A DNA stretch of 64,000 bases from positions 186,001 to 250,000 of the forward strand of contig JAFKAC010000068.1 of the NCBI GenBank assembly GCA_025766275.1, given 5' to 3'. Numbering within the stretch: position 1 is the stretch's first letter; each line of letters opens with the position of its first letter. Origin of the DNA: Lactarius indigo. Lineage: Eukaryota > Basidiomycota > Agaricomycetes > Russulales > Russulaceae. Of this stretch, positions 42,520 through 55,700 are shown one piece after another. A model generated the notes under the pieces. The model was given only the letters and a program-made list of their open reading frames with translations, had not been told where the DNA came from and made no database searches. The translations under genes and the position numbers were made by a program.

Positions 42520-43640
42520 TGAGGAAAGGCAGTAGCGAAAGCGGTAGCTGTCAAATCGGTGACGAGAAAGACGACAAGTTTTTGAGTGCTTGCGCGTTCT
42601 GCAATCTGGGGGGGTTCGGTCTTGAGTTCGATTCAAAAAAACAAAAAAAAAATTCAGTTTGGCGGCGCGATGGACCGGCGGGTTCTTCTCTCCCTCAGTT
42701 CTCCGCTCGTGGGAATTGCCGCGGCTAGAGAATCGGTGCTGTACCCCGGCCGGGCTCCGTGCGGGGGACATAACGACCTCCCACATTTCTTTCCATCAGC
42801 CGTCCGTATCAAAATCGACCCTGCCCCTCGTGCAGCGGGCCCACGCAACGACACTACTGGGGTCGATTTTACCTGTTCATGCTTCGCGAGCCGTACCATT
42901 TACTAGTACAGCCCAATGGAGCCTCCGTCCTTGGCTGCGTTGTCCGTGTGCCTCTGCACATCCTCCGCCGCGTACGTGCAGCAACACGAACGGCAGCATT
43001 TGATATTCCGGCCTGCATGTCACGTGTAGTTGCAGTAGCTCGCCCTGCCGTAGCAAAGTAGGCGGCGCCATCCGGTCGTCGTCCAGGTCAACGTTTACGG
43101 AGAAAAGGTACTTATTGTTCCGCACGCAGCACGAGAAATGCGCGGAGAACGAAGAAGTGTCCGCGCAACCTCGACTGCGGCAGAATAGCGTTGAGCATGT
43201 GCAAGTACCAGATGTCCCGTTCGAGCACCGTCAGCGCAGACGCATCGTCCCCATTCGCGGCTGACACTCTGGCCGTGCCCGGTGCGGCTCATCGCCCCTT
43301 CGAGCTGCGCACGTACAGGCCCACGACCTAGCCCACCGCAGTCGACGCCACAATCTCGACGCCACTAGCCGCAGCCCTCGAGCGCGCCGTCTGTCCCAGT
43401 TAATCCAAAAAAAAAAATACGGAAGAGAAACTGCCTCGCCAGCAAGACCGATCGCTGTATCTTGTGATGGTGTCCCCGATTCTGGTAACAGCACGAGCAC
43501 TATAAAATGATGATACAGGGACATTCGTATGGTACTACACGTATTTTACCACGGTTACGCGGCATAAATAAGAACGGGTTTCGGTGAGTCGCTGAAGCGG
43601 GAGTCAATCAATGTACAGCTTGAGTAAACAAACAGGGCAA
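42101..43640. other. Spacer with poly(A) tract, no gene recognised
   Basis: GC-rich sequence with several short frames on both strands, none convincing. Contains a run of about 31 A at 42487-42517. A tRNA-like T-arm (TTGA-GTTCGAT-TCAA) near 42620-42640 is followed by A-rich sequence; this could be a SINE-like remnant. Confidence 0.35.
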
Positions 43641-43691
43641 TTGTCACTTACACAGGTCAACAAGTCAAACGTAGATACTATACCCTTCTGT

Positions 43692-46600
43692 TCATTCCGA
43701 AGCTTTCTGGGAGAGCAATTGTACAATTTCCTGTTGCCATGCGCCACGGGCAACATCGGATGGCGTCTTTCCGTCGAGGTTGCGCACGTGCGCATCCGCA
43801 CCGTGGTCCAACAGTAGCTGCACAATTACTGGGTATCCTTCCCTCCAACCCTGCGTTGCTCGATGTAACGGGGACGATCCCTTGTCATCCTGGGCGTTGA
43901 CCTCCGCATTGCGCTCGAGTAGTAGCCGAATGTTCTCGAGCTGATCGTAGGACGCCGCCACATGTAGTGGAGTCTGTCCACTGTTGTCGCGCAAATCTGT
44001 ATCTGCATTATGGTCCAGCAATAACCGCACAACATCGTGGTCTCGATGCGCCGATGCAATGAGAAGTGGGGTATTTCCACGGTGATCCCGGGCATTGACC
44101 TGCGCATTGCGCTCAAGTAGAAAACGAGCAACCTCACAGCGACCATAATTTGCTGCGTGATGCAGTGGAGTGTCCCCAGCGTAGCCGCAGACATGCTCAT
44201 CCGCATCGTAGTCCAATAATAAGCGCAGAACATCAGGGCTTTCGCTCCCCGATGCTCTGAGAAATGGGGTAGATCCGTGGTCATCCCGAGCATTGACCTC
44301 CGCATTGCGCTTGAGTAGTAACCGAACAGCCTCGAGATCGCCAGTGGTTGCTGCGTAATGCAGTGGAGTCGTTCCCTTGTTGTTACGGACATGGTCATCC
44401 GCATCGTGGTCCAGCAACAACTGCAAAATATCAGGGTTTCTACTCGCCGACGCGCAGAAAAGTGGGGTATATCCGTTATCGTCCTGAGAATTGACCTCCG
44501 CGTTGTGTTCGAGTAGTAACCGAGCAATTTCGAGATGGCCATAATACGCTGCGTAATGCAATGGGGTCATTCCCTTGTTGACACGGACATGTTGGTCCGT
44601 AATTTGACACAGCGACAAATCCACAGGTTTCTGGCCATTGACCCCCGCACGGCGCTTGTTTAGTAACGACACGAGTGATCGATTAGCTTTGAAGTGGCCC
44701 TCGCACACCGCGCAATGACGCCATACGGTGTTTCCTTTGTCGCGGACATGCTCTTCCGCAGTGTGGTCCAGCCATAGCGGTGTTCTGTTAGAGATTGCAT
44801 TCAAGATTTGATTGAAAAGTGTAGCAGCTCCTTCGGTATTCTGGGCATTAGCCCTTGCATTATGCTCGAGTAGTATCCGAGCAACCTCGAGGTGACCGTA
44901 AGTCGCTGCCGAATGCAGTGGAGTGTTTCCGTGGCTGTCATGGAAACGCGCATCCGCGTTGTGGTCCAGCAATAACCGTACAACAACGCGGTTTCCGGTC
45001 ACAGACGCATGGAGAAGTGAGCTAGCGAGGTCGTCCCGGGAATTGGGCCCCGCATTGTACTCGAGCAGTATCCGAGCCACCTCGAGGTGACCTTTGATTG
45101 CCGCTGAACGCAGTGGGGTGTTTCCGTAATAGTCGCGGGTATGCGCATCCGCATTATGGTCGAGCAGTAGCTGAACAATATCGAGATGTCCATTTTGCGA
45201 TGCGCTGAGAAGTGGTGTAACTCCGTGGTCGTCCTGGGAATTGACCCCTGCACTGCGCTCGAGTAGTAACTGGGCGAGCTCAAGGTGGCCGTTGTTTGCT
45301 GCGCAATGTAGTGGAGTAGAGCCGTCCTTTAGGGAGTTCACGTCCGCACCAACGTTCAGCAGCCACTTTGCGACATCAAGTTTGAGATATCCCGGTGCCG
45401 CGAGCGAAGCCATGTGTAGTGGAGTCCAATTGTCTGCGCTGCGTGAATTTATGTCGGCGCCATGCGCGAATAGCAACTGAGCAACCTTGATGTGCCCCTC
45501 AACCACCGACGCATGCAACGGAGTACCGTATATACCACCTAAATGGTTTATTTCCTGTGGGCGTTTCATTACCAGGCGTTCCACAAGACAAATGAACCCC
45601 TTTTGTGCGGCGAAGTACAAGGGAGCTGCTGGAGATGGCACAACTCTCTGTGATCTCCCAGACAGAGTATCCTCCAAGAGTTCGTATCGGTGTTGTATTC
45701 GGACCCATGCCGAAAAATGTGGCTTGTCCATATCAAAGAAATAATCCATTGCGTCCTTTATCTCTAATTCCACATTTCCGATTGCCGCATGCCGATACCA
45801 ATACCCCGCCGCATATCGAAAAAGAGGAAATTTCTCGGCACTGTCTTCGTCGGTGCGGTCATCCAGGCGAAATAACACGCCGAGACAAGCCTGGGCAAGA
45901 ATCACGTGGGAGTGCTCGATAGGGATATGGAACCGGGATACCTCTTCCATGCAACTCGCGAGTCGATCCGATATCAGGAATTCTTTTACGGAGAAATGTG
46001 AGAACTGAACGACTCGGGAGCCATTGTCGACGATGACCGAAACCAAACTGGAACAGGCCGACAGCACCGCTTCTTCTTGGTCTTCCCACCGCCAATCCGT
46101 GATCAACTTTGGGAGCCCTCCCGTGCCCAAGTCAAACGCGAGCACTTCCGCGAGCTCCTCTACCCTGAGTGGACGACTGGCCACCGTGAGACATTGTAAA
46201 AGTCGATACGCATGCTCCCGGTTAGCATTATTGATCTCCTTAAGGATACGCTTGTATGTCTCATCCAGTGATTTGGGTAATTCCTCGAGGATACGACGGA
46301 GATTGGTCGGGAAACAGTGCCGTAAAACTTCCAATTGACAAAAAACCCATCGGAACCTGTTTCAAAACATAAGACAACGGTAAGACCGTAATCAGTCCAA
46401 GATCCACTCACATTCCATCTGCTTTCTCTGTGAGATTCTCAATGACCGCATCCTTGTCATCGTCTCGCCATCTCTTCATCCTTCTATCTGAGTGAACCAC
46501 GAAAGTAACATAATCGTTAATGTCTTGCTTTTGTCCGCTTTCGTCGTGGAGGGATACTTGCTGAGTTGCCAAAGGCTCGAGCGTGGTGCGAATGTCGAAC

Positions 46601-48466
46601 TCCGGACGACTCGTGATACATAGGCGTAGATTTGGATAGGGAAGCTCGACAAGTTCTTGGACCAGCTCGAGGACCATCTCGCGCGACGATGGAATGCCCA
46701 AATCATTGGGACACTCGTCGAGAGCATCTATGACCAGATAGATTGGCGCTTGTCCCTTCATAGTGAGTATATCCTTGAGGCACTGAGCGAGCGAGTCCTC
46801 AGTTGGCTGTTCAGACCCTCGTTTGTGTGCGGAGTACAAGGAAAAAAGAGCATCACAGAAGATATCCGATTGATCTGAGAGTTGGACGAGAAGGGATGAT
46901 AACAAAGCGCGCATGTCCTGTTTTGTTGTGTCCTTGAAGTCGAAGTAAAAATAAGCCAAGAAAGCAGACCCGGAATTGGACATGGATTTTATATCCCGGA
47001 TAATCACGGAACTTGTCGATCATTCATATAGGGATTAGGACGCAACCAAGACGTAGCTCGGTAGGAGGTAGCGCACCTGAGAATACTCTTCCCAGAGCCG
47101 GCTATCAAATCAGGAGGCGTCAATGGCAACTAAGACTCGGATGTTGATAAGATATGTACGTTTTCCGTGAATCCATAACAAGGAGCCGAATGTTTTCCAA
47201 CTTGTGAGGGTGTTCCCGTTCGTGCACCACGCTGCAGTCCCCTCGTGATGAGCACCGGATGCGGTGTTGTAATTCACAGATGGGTCGGGGGGAGCGATCC
47301 AATTTCGGAGGTCCTTGCGTAACTCATTCCCTGTAAGAGACGTCAAATTTTCGTGATCGGGGGCAATGAAGTCAGAAGACGAACGGTTTAGGTCGGTGAC
47401 TTGGTTGACAACTTGTTGAATCGCTACTCCGGTCTCCTTGACACCTAAGTAAAAAGTTAAGGACAGATTCAAACTGGCTCATGGAGGTATAACTCACCTT
47501 GAATGACTGAACCGACTTTGTGGCCGACATGCTGTACATTGCTGTCAACGATCCGGACCTTGTCGTCGATACCGTCTACTTTCATATCAACAGCCTGCAC
47601 CCTTTCGTCAACACCTTCAACTTTATCGTCTACGACCTTGACCTTGTCATCAATGGCGCGGGTGATCGCGAGGGCTTCTGCTGCTGCCATCCGAGCCTCC
47701 TCTTGTGTCAACGCGTCGAGCCGCTGAAGCGCGTCCTCCACTTCCTTCCTTCCAACCAGCTTCTTCAGATATTTCTCTGCATGAAGGTCGATTTTTGGGT
47801 ACGTATCAACTAGGAACAACATACTTGTTCGTCCCTGCCCGATCTCCTTCGTCACAATCCCAAGGATCGAGAGTACTTCAACCATGATCTTTACGATAAT
47901 GTCCGTCATAGCCGCCGTCGGCCGGACTTCGATATATTTCTCGAGCCTCTTAAAGAAGTACTCCAGGCGGCTAAACAAGTCTACGACAACTGTTTCACTG
48001 GAGCGGACATCCTTGACGGCCTAATAGATATAGATGTCACCGAGAGACATCGGGTCAAGAAAGATGCTCACCTGGAGGAGGACACCCATCCCAGCAAAGA
48101 TCGCATTCGAAGGTGGGAATATCTATCGTCAAACAAATCAGAGGGTAGATCTTGAGCAGCTCAAGCTCTCGGAATTACCAGTCCAACACCGTTACCAAGA
48201 ACCACAGAGAATGCGTACAAGACATTGACAGTGGGATCGAGCCACTTTGTCCACCTTTCATCGGTAGTATGAGATCGATCAAACGTCTGGACTTGAGTTC
48301 GAAGCACGGCAAGAATTGCACCGGGAGAGTCGCAAGACTGTAGCTGGGCGGCTAGGGGATGGGAGGCGATGTCTCGCTTTGTCTGCGTTTTGTATGCTTC
48401 CAAAGCAGCTGTAAATACTGTCTCAAAGTTTGTGGAAGAGGTAGAGGTGGACGGAACTTGGGACAT
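43692..48466 (-). CDS. NLR gene 1: Goodbye-NACHT-ankyrin protein, intact
   Basis: Seven exons join in phase: 48466-48179, 48122-48072, 48020-47498, 47444-47160, 47101-47077, 47011-46412, 46356-43692 (introns 51-65 nt), giving 1478 residues. The N-terminus (about 10-140) matches the fungal STAND Goodbye domain (NFETVFTAALEAYK; QSCDSPGAILAVL; DPTVNVLYAFS). A seven-residue coiled repeat (DDKVxxVD) lies at about 215-270. NACHT: Walker A GKPGSGKS at 381-388, encoded across a 25-nt exon, and Walker B LVIDALDE at 483-490. The C-terminal half holds about 18 ankyrin repeats (TPLHYAA..GHLEIARLLLEHNAEVN). Fungal proteins of this class are NLR-like sensors; several control heterokaryon incompatibility. 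The start is the ATG giving MSQVPSTSTSSTNFE, shared with gene 2 (MSRVPP). Confidence 0.92.
47077..47101 (-). other. 25-nt micro-exon encoding the NLR P-loop
   Basis: Exon 5 of gene 1, flanked by AG and GT, supplies GSGKSIL of the Walker A motif; its counterpart in gene 2 is 56172-56196. Skipping it changes the frame by one. Confidence 0.8.
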
Positions 48467-48539
48467 AGTGGATACTTCTGGGATAGCAAGATTGTCGCAA
48501 GGGCACTGCGACCGGGAAATGTCGATGGATAGCCGCCCA

Positions 48540-48572
48540 GATATTCCCAGGGAGACCCCTGGCACTATTATA
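48540..48572 (-). promoter_or_regulatory. Conserved promoter block of NLR gene 1
   Basis: Minus strand has TATAAT (48567-48572) about 100 bp upstream of the ATG and CCCTGGGAATATC (48540-48552). The same block, with TATTAT, precedes gene 2 (57694-57719), while surrounding bases have diverged. Confidence 0.5.
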
Positions 48573-48627
48573 GACACGCACACAATAACTCGAACATTTG
48601 GCACTCATGCACTCAAGCCCCATCCTA

Positions 48628-50220
48628 AATGAGTAAAAGGATTTTATTTTGGGTCACAACCCCGAGGGGCGAGTGGGAGTGTAGGGAATGCTGCCCGTTA
48701 TTGGTGCCTTCTAGCCTGAGCTAAACAAGATTGTGATATTGATATAGTCGTCGCCAACGCGTACCATCAATACTCTCGTACGTCTTGATGCCCACGAACA
48801 ATAGCCCCCCCCCCCGCGCGCAGATAATCGTCTCCTCGAGCACCTGATCGTCCGCCGTGCTCTAACCTACAGCTACCACCAGTTCCTGTGACGCTGATCC
48901 CCTGCTGGCTTGGAACTCCGCCGGGCGTGCGGCATGCGCGGACATCGAGCGCGGGTTGCTGCGCCGCGAGGAAGAGCAGCAGGGTGCGCAGTGGAATCGC
49001 TGGGTGTAGCAATATCAAGTGCGCGTTCAGGTTCGTTACTGTTGCGAACACGTCGTCTTCGTCGGCGCCGGCGGGAATGACGGTAAGACCTCGGTGTTTC
49101 CTGTCCTTGTCTTCATCGTGCCAGTCAGGTTTTGGACCTCTGCGTTTTCTGCGCCGGCGATACTTTCCGCACCTGCCTTCGGCGTGATCCCTGTGACGAG
49201 TCGATCAGCCACCGGTGATATAGACCGGAGGGCCATTGGAGATTTAAGAGAGGTGTTACGCACATCCCAGGGCATCAGGCAAACCACTCAAATACGATCC
49301 CGTGGGCATCTAGCGCTTCAAGCAGCCTGTCGAGAACCTCCGCGTCGTTCTAACAGACGACGGTCGTGCTGAGACGCAGTCGCTGACGTACGGTTCCAGG
49401 CGCCGGGTTTACCGTGCTCGACGATGGCCGTGAGTATGCATGCGCCCTTGATTACGACAGCACGATCCGCACCAGAGCCAGCCATAATGTCTGGAACGCC
49501 CCGTCCTAAGCCTGTAAAATCGTCAACTCAGTCGCAGCAGATAAACAAGACGCACATTTCTTGATCCAGGCTCTGAGCAGATCCACGCATGCGCATCCCG
49601 TTCGGGATTGTTCCGGTTGGGCACGCGATCGTGTAGTGCAGGACGATCCATTTGCGCACAAGCCATGTCAGCCCCGACTTGAGAGGTTGGCCATGCAGGT
49701 GGTCGGAGAGCAGCGCAATGTCACAGTATGGGTGTGCAAGCTGCGGGAGTATGTAGATCCGATTCAAGTGAGTGGCCTAGCACGATCTTCGAAGGCGTCA
49801 TCGGTGGCCAAGGTGCATTTGTAAATCAGTGCGCCGCAGCCGTCATTCCGGAGGACTTTGAGCTGCAGTTGAGTGCGAGAAAGGCCGATCACTTAAAAAC
49901 TCACCGGGAGGTCCACGGCTTAATAAGCTGACCGAATACTGACTATAACCCCCCCCCGTGTCAAAGTTGATAACACAAACCAGAGTTAGCTGCCCGTTGT
50001 CATCCGCTATGGGGGGAAAGTGTTAATTCAGTGAGGCACGGAGTAAGAGCACGCACAATTTTAAAGCCAATCGCATGGACCTTATGAGAACCATCTGAAT
50101 CGACCGCACCTCGAGGAGTCTCTTATTATCCATCCTTCTGGCTTCTGAAACGCGTCCGCAAGTACGAAAGGAGTATTGTAGTCGTTCTCGACCATTAGTT
50201 CTATAGTTAAGAGGTACTGC
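48628..50220 (-). pseudogene. NLR-associated block 2: decayed unknown gene
   Basis: Between NLR gene 1 and the insert before gene 2. On the minus strand, in order: an LAHPYCDIALLSDHLHG ... GLTWLVRKW segment, a TTVVC-stop-NDAEVLDRLLEALDAHGIVF segment, a TGITPKAGAESIAGAENAE segment and VTNLNAHLILLHPAIPLRTL. The first three have counterparts in blocks 1 and 3. An in-frame TAG and frame jumps mark it as a pseudogene unless introns explain them. No domain recognised. Confidence 0.5.
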
Positions 50221-52708
50221 GTATTTCGTGTTCCATGCGCTTCGCTATAGTGCAGATAAATGGCCGCAGAGGGGAACAAAGCAAAGACACAAACCAGATA
50301 CGTATTTCTGTATGCGTCTCTGTTCCTTCTCACCACTGACTGGCGTCGGGAAAAACATGTTGAGGACGGAGTACATGTGTGTTGCATCGCCCAGTGCGCG
50401 AGTGGGACATGCTAGTTTCCAGAGCTATTGTAATATGCGAGAATAAGAAATTACGGGAGACCTTATACGTTCATACTGGCAGCATCCTTGCACTTGCCGA
50501 ATTCGAGTTAAAAATTTGCGGGAGGGCGTGTGTTGGCATAGTATGATGATTCGAGAGGGCCGAGCTTCGGGCCTAATCTTTTGGCGGTTTTTGCTCCTCT
50601 ATGGTCTGATCATTCCTATTGATGAGGTTCTTTCTTGCAATTTCAGCGGTCTTCCTGTGTGTTTGCCGATGAAAACGGTGACCGGTGGACGTTGAACAGT
50701 GAGCATGGCTTTGCATTATGCTGAAAGTTGGACGCATTGTATGAGGTCTTCGCTTAAGGCTCGGAGCTCCCTTCTGGACCGGGCCTTTCGTTCCGCCCGG
50801 CATGCAGCGGACCGGGTCTGGGCCGGGATTCCCATGGCTGCCAGTCATTTTGGCCACCAAGGGGACAACAACCCTTATACGATAAAAGCGAAGACATACC
50901 GGAGTATTTCGCTTGCTACTAGGTTCTATGGGTAAACGCATTGACAATTTTCGCCGCCACGGAACCAAGGATCTGTCTGGGGTGCATGACGACCATGAGG
51001 CGATTTAACATAGTATTTTCAAAGCGAAATTACAAAGCCCAAGTAAACGCTGGAATGGGCGAGCGACGAGCGTGAAAGCCACAAGTGGTCAGAGCTATGG
51101 TCCTTTTGATATGATTTTCCAGAACTTCGGCGCCACTAGATTATACACTACTCCTCGACCATCTCGCAATGCCTACGGAAACGTTGGCCATGGTGGTCTC
51201 GCCTAAGATGGCCCCATCGTCTTCCCACGGGAAGCGCAGTCACCAAAGGTATGAAGCCCACAGTTATGGTTGTCCGCTGGCTGGCAACCAGAACAGCGAC
51301 GAAGGTGAAGCGGGAGGTCCGAAGTAAGAGGGGCAGGCCCAGTGCAATCAGGGTATCTGGGGGAGCAGACTCCACAAAACGGACTCGACGTTCCCCTGCC
51401 ACGAGGACCCAACCAAACATCAATAATATATCCAAGGCAGCAGGACGCGGAGCGGAGAGGCTCGCATCTACGACAGCGCAGGGGGTAAACCATCGATCTT
51501 TGCCGGGACTTAGTGTCCTGCAGGGGTCGGTGAGAGTCCTTGAGCAGAAACAGCCGTCCTGGGTCGAGGAGAGAGAGCAGGTGGAACGCGGCACGACACA
51601 GGAAGCTCAGCGCCGCTTCAAGGTATGGAAAATGCCGTTGAGGGGAATGATCTCCACAAAATCTCAATGAACTTGACGGAGAGAGATTGATTGGTGCTCC
51701 CGAAGACCCGTGGCTGACGAGGAGTGCGGAGCGGTCAGGGTTATCAAGTGTAAGCTCTGCCCTAAGTCACAATTCAGCAATCGCAAAGAGAAATGTTCTA
51801 TAGGAGAATAGAAGGAAGTTAGAAGAACAGAGTCGCGAATATGAGAAGAGAGTCGATCTTGAAGTAGAGAAAGATGGGCGGCGCGAGGAAACGACAAGTC
51901 GGATGTCCTGACCTCGAGAAGTCGTTGAATCACACAAAGAAAGCGAGCAAAGACAGGAATGGGGGAAATTGACTGATACATTCAGAACGCGGACCTGAGG
52001 CCTTTATACACGCAGTCTGTACCTAAGGTCAAACAAGTTAAACAAGTGAAATGGTTCTAAGTCATAAAGTTGTGAGGGAGAAGGTGTAAGATGGGAAAAG
52101 TAAACGAAAGGTCGTAGGTGGGATGGGGGTTGATGGGTGAAAATACGAGGCTAACGCGAGGTAAATGACGAGTCGTAGGTGGAAAAGGTGGACAGAAGAA
52201 CATGACCAAACGACAGCGTCGGAGATATCGACGACGCGCAATACAAGTACAAATGGAGATCAGAAATTAGTAACAAAATTGAAAGAAATCAAAGGCACGC
52301 TTGTGCCCGAGACAAAAAGCGCGACACTAAAAACGATCCAACAACAGAACGAGGCTTGAGGGGCGACGACGCGAAGTCGATCAGCCGAGGGTGAAGATAC
52401 GAACGACGAGATGAAGTCGAGACGAGGAATAAAAGAGTGACTGGTGTTAAAGGCATGGCAGGGTCACGGTTAGGCCGTCAGCATCGCAGTGGAGAGCTTC
52501 CAGACGAGGTTATCCCAACACCGGCAAGGTGTGGACAATCAAGAGGCATCCAACGATGGCGGAAGAGACAGGGACACGATGAGGAGGAACGACAAATTCG
52601 AGAACAAGATGAGAGAAAGAAAGAAAGAAAGGAGAATGAGGCGAAGCGAACGAAACTGAGGGAGCGAGTTGATGGCGATGTCTGAGACAAGACGTGACGC
52701 GTGACGAC
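50221..52708. other. Unassigned insert between NLR units
   Basis: No counterpart beside genes 1 or 3. On the minus strand TATAAAGGCC (about 52003-52012) with a long upstream region, and TGGCGCCGAAG near 51130, look like an LTR promoter and a tRNA-type priming site, so a truncated LTR element is possible. Open frames at 50573-50968 and 51148-51670 are unrecognised. The insert or rearrangement reaches into the 3' end of gene 2. Confidence 0.3.
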
Positions 52709-55700
52709 TCAGCGAGGACTGAAACTGAAAAAAGTGGAAACGGCCAATTTCGCTTGCAATTTCGAGCCCAAGGGCTTGCCTAAGGGCCAGCAACTTGCCC
52801 TTACAGCGTGCTGTCTAGGCTGTCTTAAGCCACGGGCAACCTTGGATGGTGTGTTTCCAACGTCGCATACATGCGCATCCGCACCGTAGTCCAGTAATAA
52901 CCGCACAGCCTCTGTGTATTCTCCAAACCGACCATGTATCGCGTAGTGTAACGGGGTCGATCCTTCGATATCCTCGGCATTGACTTGCGCATTGCGCTCC
53001 AGTAGTAATCGAGCAACCTCGAGGTGACCGTCGGCCACTGCCAGATGCAGTGGGGAACTTCCCCTGTTGTTCCAGACGTGCACATCTGCATTGTAGCCTA
53101 GCAATAACTGCACAACATCGAGTTGTCCCATCTTCGATGCGCAGAGAAGTGGGGTGAATCCTTCATTATTCTGTGCATTGACCTCCGCGTTCCGCCTGAG
53201 TAGTAACCGAGAAACCTCGAGGTGACCGGAGGCCGCTGCCAGATGCAGTGGGGAATCTCCCTCGTTGTTGCGGACCCGCTCATCTGCTTTGTGGCCCAGT
53301 AATAATTGCAAAACATCAAGGTCTCCACGCTCTGACGCTCTGAGAAATGGGGTGAATCCGTCTTGGTCTCGAACATTGACCTCTGCATTGCGCTCGAGTA
53401 GTAGTCGAATAACCTTGACGTGACCAGTGACTGCTGCATAATGTAGTGGAGTCTTTCCTTTTTTATCACGGACATGCTCATCCGCATTGTGGCCCAGCAA
53501 TAACCGCAAAGTATCAGGGTTTCCACTCGCCGATGCACAGAAAAATGGGGTACATCCATCATCATCCAGGGAATTGACCTCCGCATTGTGCTCAAGGAGT
53601 AACTGAGCAACTTCAAGGTGGCCGTAATAAGCCGCGTAATGGAGTGGAGTCATTCCCTTGTCGACCCGGACATGCCCACCTGCATCCCACCATCCCAATG
53701 ATAAGGACTCGGGCGGACTACTGGTCAATATGGGTTCATTGCGAGAATCGACTTGGACCTCTGCACGGCGCTCAAGTAGGAAACACTCGAGGAGCCGAGC
53801 AGCTTCTAAGTGGCCGTCGCACACCGCGCAACCAAATGACGAGACGTCTTCCTTGTCACGGGCATGCTCATCTGCAGTGTGGTCCAGCAAACACCGTGTG
53901 ACATCACATTTTAACAATGGATCAAGAAATGTGGTAGTTCCTTCGGTATTCCCGACATTGACCTCCGCATTGCACTTGAGTAGTGCCTGAGAAACTTCGA
54001 GATGGCCGTAGATCGCCGCCAAATGCAGTGGAGTATGTCCATAGCTGTCATGAAAACGCGCATCTGCATTGTGGTTCAGCAATAACTGCACAATATCACG
54101 ATTTCCTGTTGCGGATGTATGGAGAAGTGCGCTACCGAGGTAATTCCGAGAACCAGCCTCTGCATTGTGCGACCCTAGTAGCATCTGAGAAACCTCGAGA
54201 TGACCTTTGATCGCTGCTGAACGTAGTGGAGTGTTACCGTAGTTGTCACAGATACCAGCATCCGCATTGTGATCAAGCAACAACCGCACAACATCACGGT
54301 GTCCACTCTTCGATGCAATGAGAAGTGGGGTGGCTCCGTAGTCATCCTGGGAGTTTATCTTCGCGTTACGCTCGAGTAGTAACCGAGAAACCTCAAGGAA
54401 ACCATCGGTTGCTGCACAATGCAGTGGAGTCAAGCCATCCTTCCGGGAGTTCACGTCCGCACCAACGTTTATCAGCCACTTCACGAACTCAAGACGTCCC
54501 GCACGTGAAGCATCGTGTAATGGAGTCCAATTGTCTCCAGAGCGTGAATTTACGTCGGCGCCATACGCGAACAACAACTGAGCAACCTCGATATGCCCCT
54601 CAATCACAGACGCATGCAACGGAGTACCGGATAGACCTCCCAAACGATTTAATCGCTGGTGGTGCTTCATGATCAGGCGTTCTACTAGACCACGGAATCC
54701 CTTCCATGCAGCGAAGTATAAGGGAGCTGTTAACGGTGGCACATAATCTCCCAGTGGTCCATCCGAAGAACCCGCCAGATGTCGAAGGTCAAATGGGCCC
54801 CGTATTCGGACCCATGCCGAAAAATATGGCTTGTCCATGTCGCAAAAATGATCCATCGCGTCCTTTATCTCTAATTCCACATTTCCGATCGCCGCATGCC
54901 CATCCCAATATTCCGCAGCGTATTGAAAAAGAGGAATCTTCTCGGCACTGTCTTCGTCGGCCCGGTCATCTAGACGAAGTAATACGCCGAGACAAGCCTG
55001 GGCAAGAATTACGTGGGAAGGTTCGATCGGGATGTAGAACCGGGACACATCTTCCATGCAACTCGCGAGTCGATCCGATATTAGGAATTCTTTTACGGAG
55101 AAATGAGAGAACTGAACAACCCGGAAGCCATTGTCGACGATGACCGAAACCAAACTGGAACAGGCCGACAGCACCGCTTCTTCCTGGTCTTCCCACCGCC
55201 AATCCGTGATCAACTTTGGGATCCCTCCCGTGCTCAAGTCAAATGCGAGTACTTCCGCAAGTTCCTCTACCCTGAGTGGACGACTGGCCACCGTGAGACA
55301 TTGTAAAAGTCGATACGCATGCTCCCGGTTCGCATTATTGATCTCCTTCAGGATGCGCTTGTATGTGTCGTCGAGTGATTTGGGTAATTCTTCGAGGATA
55401 CGACGGAGATTGGTCGGGAAACAGTGCCGCAGAACCTCCAATTGGCAGAAAACCCAACGGAACCTGGTTGAGAACATAAGACAACGGCGTGATCACGACG
55501 GACGGAAGATGCACTTACATCCCATCTGCCTTCTCCGTGAGATTCTCAATGACCGCATCCTTATCGTCTTCCCGCCACCCCTTCATCCTTCGATCCGAGT
55601 GAACGACAAAAGTAATGTAGTCGTTAATGTCTTTCTTTTGTCCGCCTTCGTCGTGGAGGGATACTTGTTGAGTTGCCAAAAGCTCGAGCGTCGTGCGAAT

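Noticed and set aside
43826..45283. Minus-strand frames in other phases within the ankyrin region
   Set aside because: They are shadows created by the periodic ankyrin codons; the main frame explains the region fully.
51148..51670. Overlapping frames on both strands as a membrane protein gene
   Set aside because: Three overlapping frames are open in the same GC-rich stretch, none has a convincing start, intron pattern or motif.
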